Part shown: positions 60,701-62,000 of the stretch, one piece after another
How positions within the stretch are numbered: the first letter of the stretch is position 1
Layout of the letters: each line of letters opens with the position of its first letter
NCBI GenBank assembly: GCA_037447655.1
Contig: JBBHKE010001895.1
Location: 1 to 62,000 of the forward strand
Length of the DNA: 62,000 nt
Reading direction: 5' to 3'
Source: Zygnema cylindricum
Lineage: Eukaryota; Streptophyta; Zygnematophyceae; Zygnematales; Zygnemataceae
The notes under the pieces: model-generated
Databases searched by the model: none
Told to the model about the DNA's origin: nothing
The model's input: only the letters and a program-made list of their open reading frames with translations
Translations under genes and position numbers: made by a program

Positions 60701-62000
60701 CGAAGCGATCTATATCGGTGACATATCTTGGATATTCAATACGGATTACGGGTTAGCACTTTTTGCCGCGATTTACATTTTATAGATGTTTCAGCATCTA
60801 AAACGATACTTCCTATGTAGCACCGATAAAATAAAGGTGTAAGTTTTTCTTGTCACGTATCGACGTGGAACTACACTCTACAGTACAGTTAGCAACGTAC
60901 ACCAGAGGTCGCAAAAGTCAAAATTTTACATAACCGTTTTTTTTAATTAAATCTGAGTAACCGACGCCCGACCGAGTTATGTCACGCTCCAAAATTGTTA
61001 ACCGTTAACCGACCGGCGTTTACGAAAAATAAAAGTTAACCGAAACTCGATTTATTGCGACTAACCGTACCCGCCCGTAACCGAAAAAGTACAAAATTAC
61101 AACGCTCGTTGTTATTAGCGTTAAGCATTTATTACACCGCGAATCGTAATTATCGTAAATAAATAATTAATGTTATCCATTCTAGTTTAGATTTTTTCGT
61201 TTTTTCAAAAAAATGTTTTACTCTAGTTTATCAATAACTCTAATTTGGGTTTCTGTCCGTAATAATTATCCGCTTTGAATATCTTTTAGGTACACATACA
61301 AAATCTGACAAACGTACAATTTCACGTCATTATGACGTTTGCACTACGCGGTTTGTGAAAACGCAGTTACATCATAACGGCGTGTATTAAATCATTTTTT
61401 GTACTTTTTTCGTTAATACGGTACAATTTTGTACGGTAAGACACCGATCGTAAGCCACACTATTTAAAACGGCACTATACTACACCGCGCATCGTTATTA
61501 GTGTCAAAGTTTAAATAGCGTGGAAATAAATATACCGTCATTGACGCTAATTAAGATTTTTTTTATTTTTTTTTAAAGGTGTATTCTAATTTCGGCGTTT
61601 ATGCTAATTTGGGAACAGCAAAAATGGAATATTCGCCGTACGATTATATACATTAATATATGTATTCGTACAAAATATTAAAAATCGTACGCCGTCGTGA
61701 AATTTAAATATCCGTACATGTAAGACTAATTTACGTGTCAGAACAATCCCGTTTTTTTAGCGCACGATCCTATGCGTGCGCGTCTGATTTAACTCATTTT
61801 TTGTAAAATTTTCACTTGAAAAGGTACATTTGTGTACGGTCTGACATCGACCGTACACCACACTATTTAGATATTATTGTAATTCGTCCTTTACGCTATT
61901 TTGTACGGTACCTTAATTAACGTCAAGGAAAAATTAAAATCATGTATCCTATTTGAGGAAAAAAATCAAAATTTTAAGAACCCAAATTAGTGTCGTTGAC
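60701..62000. repeat. Intergenic repeat DNA with MITE ends
   Basis: AT-rich with many GTAC and TAACCG words. MITE-family left ends occur at 61133 (TACACCGCGAATCGTAATTA) and 61481 (TACACCGCGCATCGTTATTA). A phrase of the form TTTGTACGGT-GACA-CGA-CGTA...CACACTATTTA occurs at about 61430-61475 and 61835-61875. No gene is recognised. Confidence 0.5.

Overview
The window is nuclear DNA of a green plant of the streptophyte lineage. It holds five intron-rich protein genes, rebuilt here by following GT...AG splice junctions whose phases agree and whose joined products match known plant families. Three of the five products are expected in the plastid: the antenna protein CP26/LHCB5, a RETICULATA-related protein and an RsmB-type 16S rRNA methyltransferase. 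The other two are a PPIL1-type spliceosomal cyclophilin and an extended short-chain dehydrogenase/reductase (SDR) of the dihydroflavonol/cinnamoyl-CoA reductase type. The heavy load of retrotransposons, small inverted-repeat elements and CT/GA-rich microsatellites in introns resembles a large, repeat-rich genome such as a charophyte alga (for example Chara) or a bryophyte. That placement is inference and cannot be proved from this window.

Layout: 1-3.9 kb is intergenic with repeat relics. 3.9-9.1 kb (minus) is the SDR gene, six exons, with one single-base frameshift. 9.14-10.33 kb is a 79-bp minisatellite immediately upstream of that gene. 10.3-24.5 kb is a retroelement nest: a solo-LTR-like unit, a separate 0.66-kb LTR, a complete miniature retroelement (TRIM) whose LTR carries a tRNA-like cloverleaf, a nearly complete Copia element with three nonsense codons, a decayed Copia relative and a gag-like remnant. 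24.5-26.1 kb is intergenic with purine-rich repeats. 26.2-30.6 kb (minus) is the RETICULATA-related gene. 30.7-37.0 kb is intergenic, with nested inverted-repeat elements inside a segmental duplication. 37.0-41.6 kb (minus) is the cyclophilin, sharing a divergent 0.73-kb promoter with the RsmB gene at 42.3-56.5 kb (plus, 16 exons). The introns of the RsmB gene hold a 0.85-kb pure CT tract, other CT/GA arrays and several copies of a ~200-bp MITE. 58.4-60.2 kb (minus) is LHCB5. 60.7-62 kb is intergenic repeat sequence.

The genes do not form an operon or an obvious pathway. The most unusual biology is in the mobile elements. First, a Copia retrotransposon has a primer-binding site matching the anticodon arm of initiator tRNA-Met (half-tRNA priming, as in Drosophila copia); this site lies inside gag, and the gag start codon lies inside the LTR. 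Second, a TRIM element embeds a full-length tRNA-like sequence in its LTR, by analogy with the 5S-bearing Cassandra elements. Third, a cis-regulatory-looking minisatellite carries about 15 copies of a TGACGTGA box next to the SDR gene. All exon models are sequence-based and have no transcript support here.
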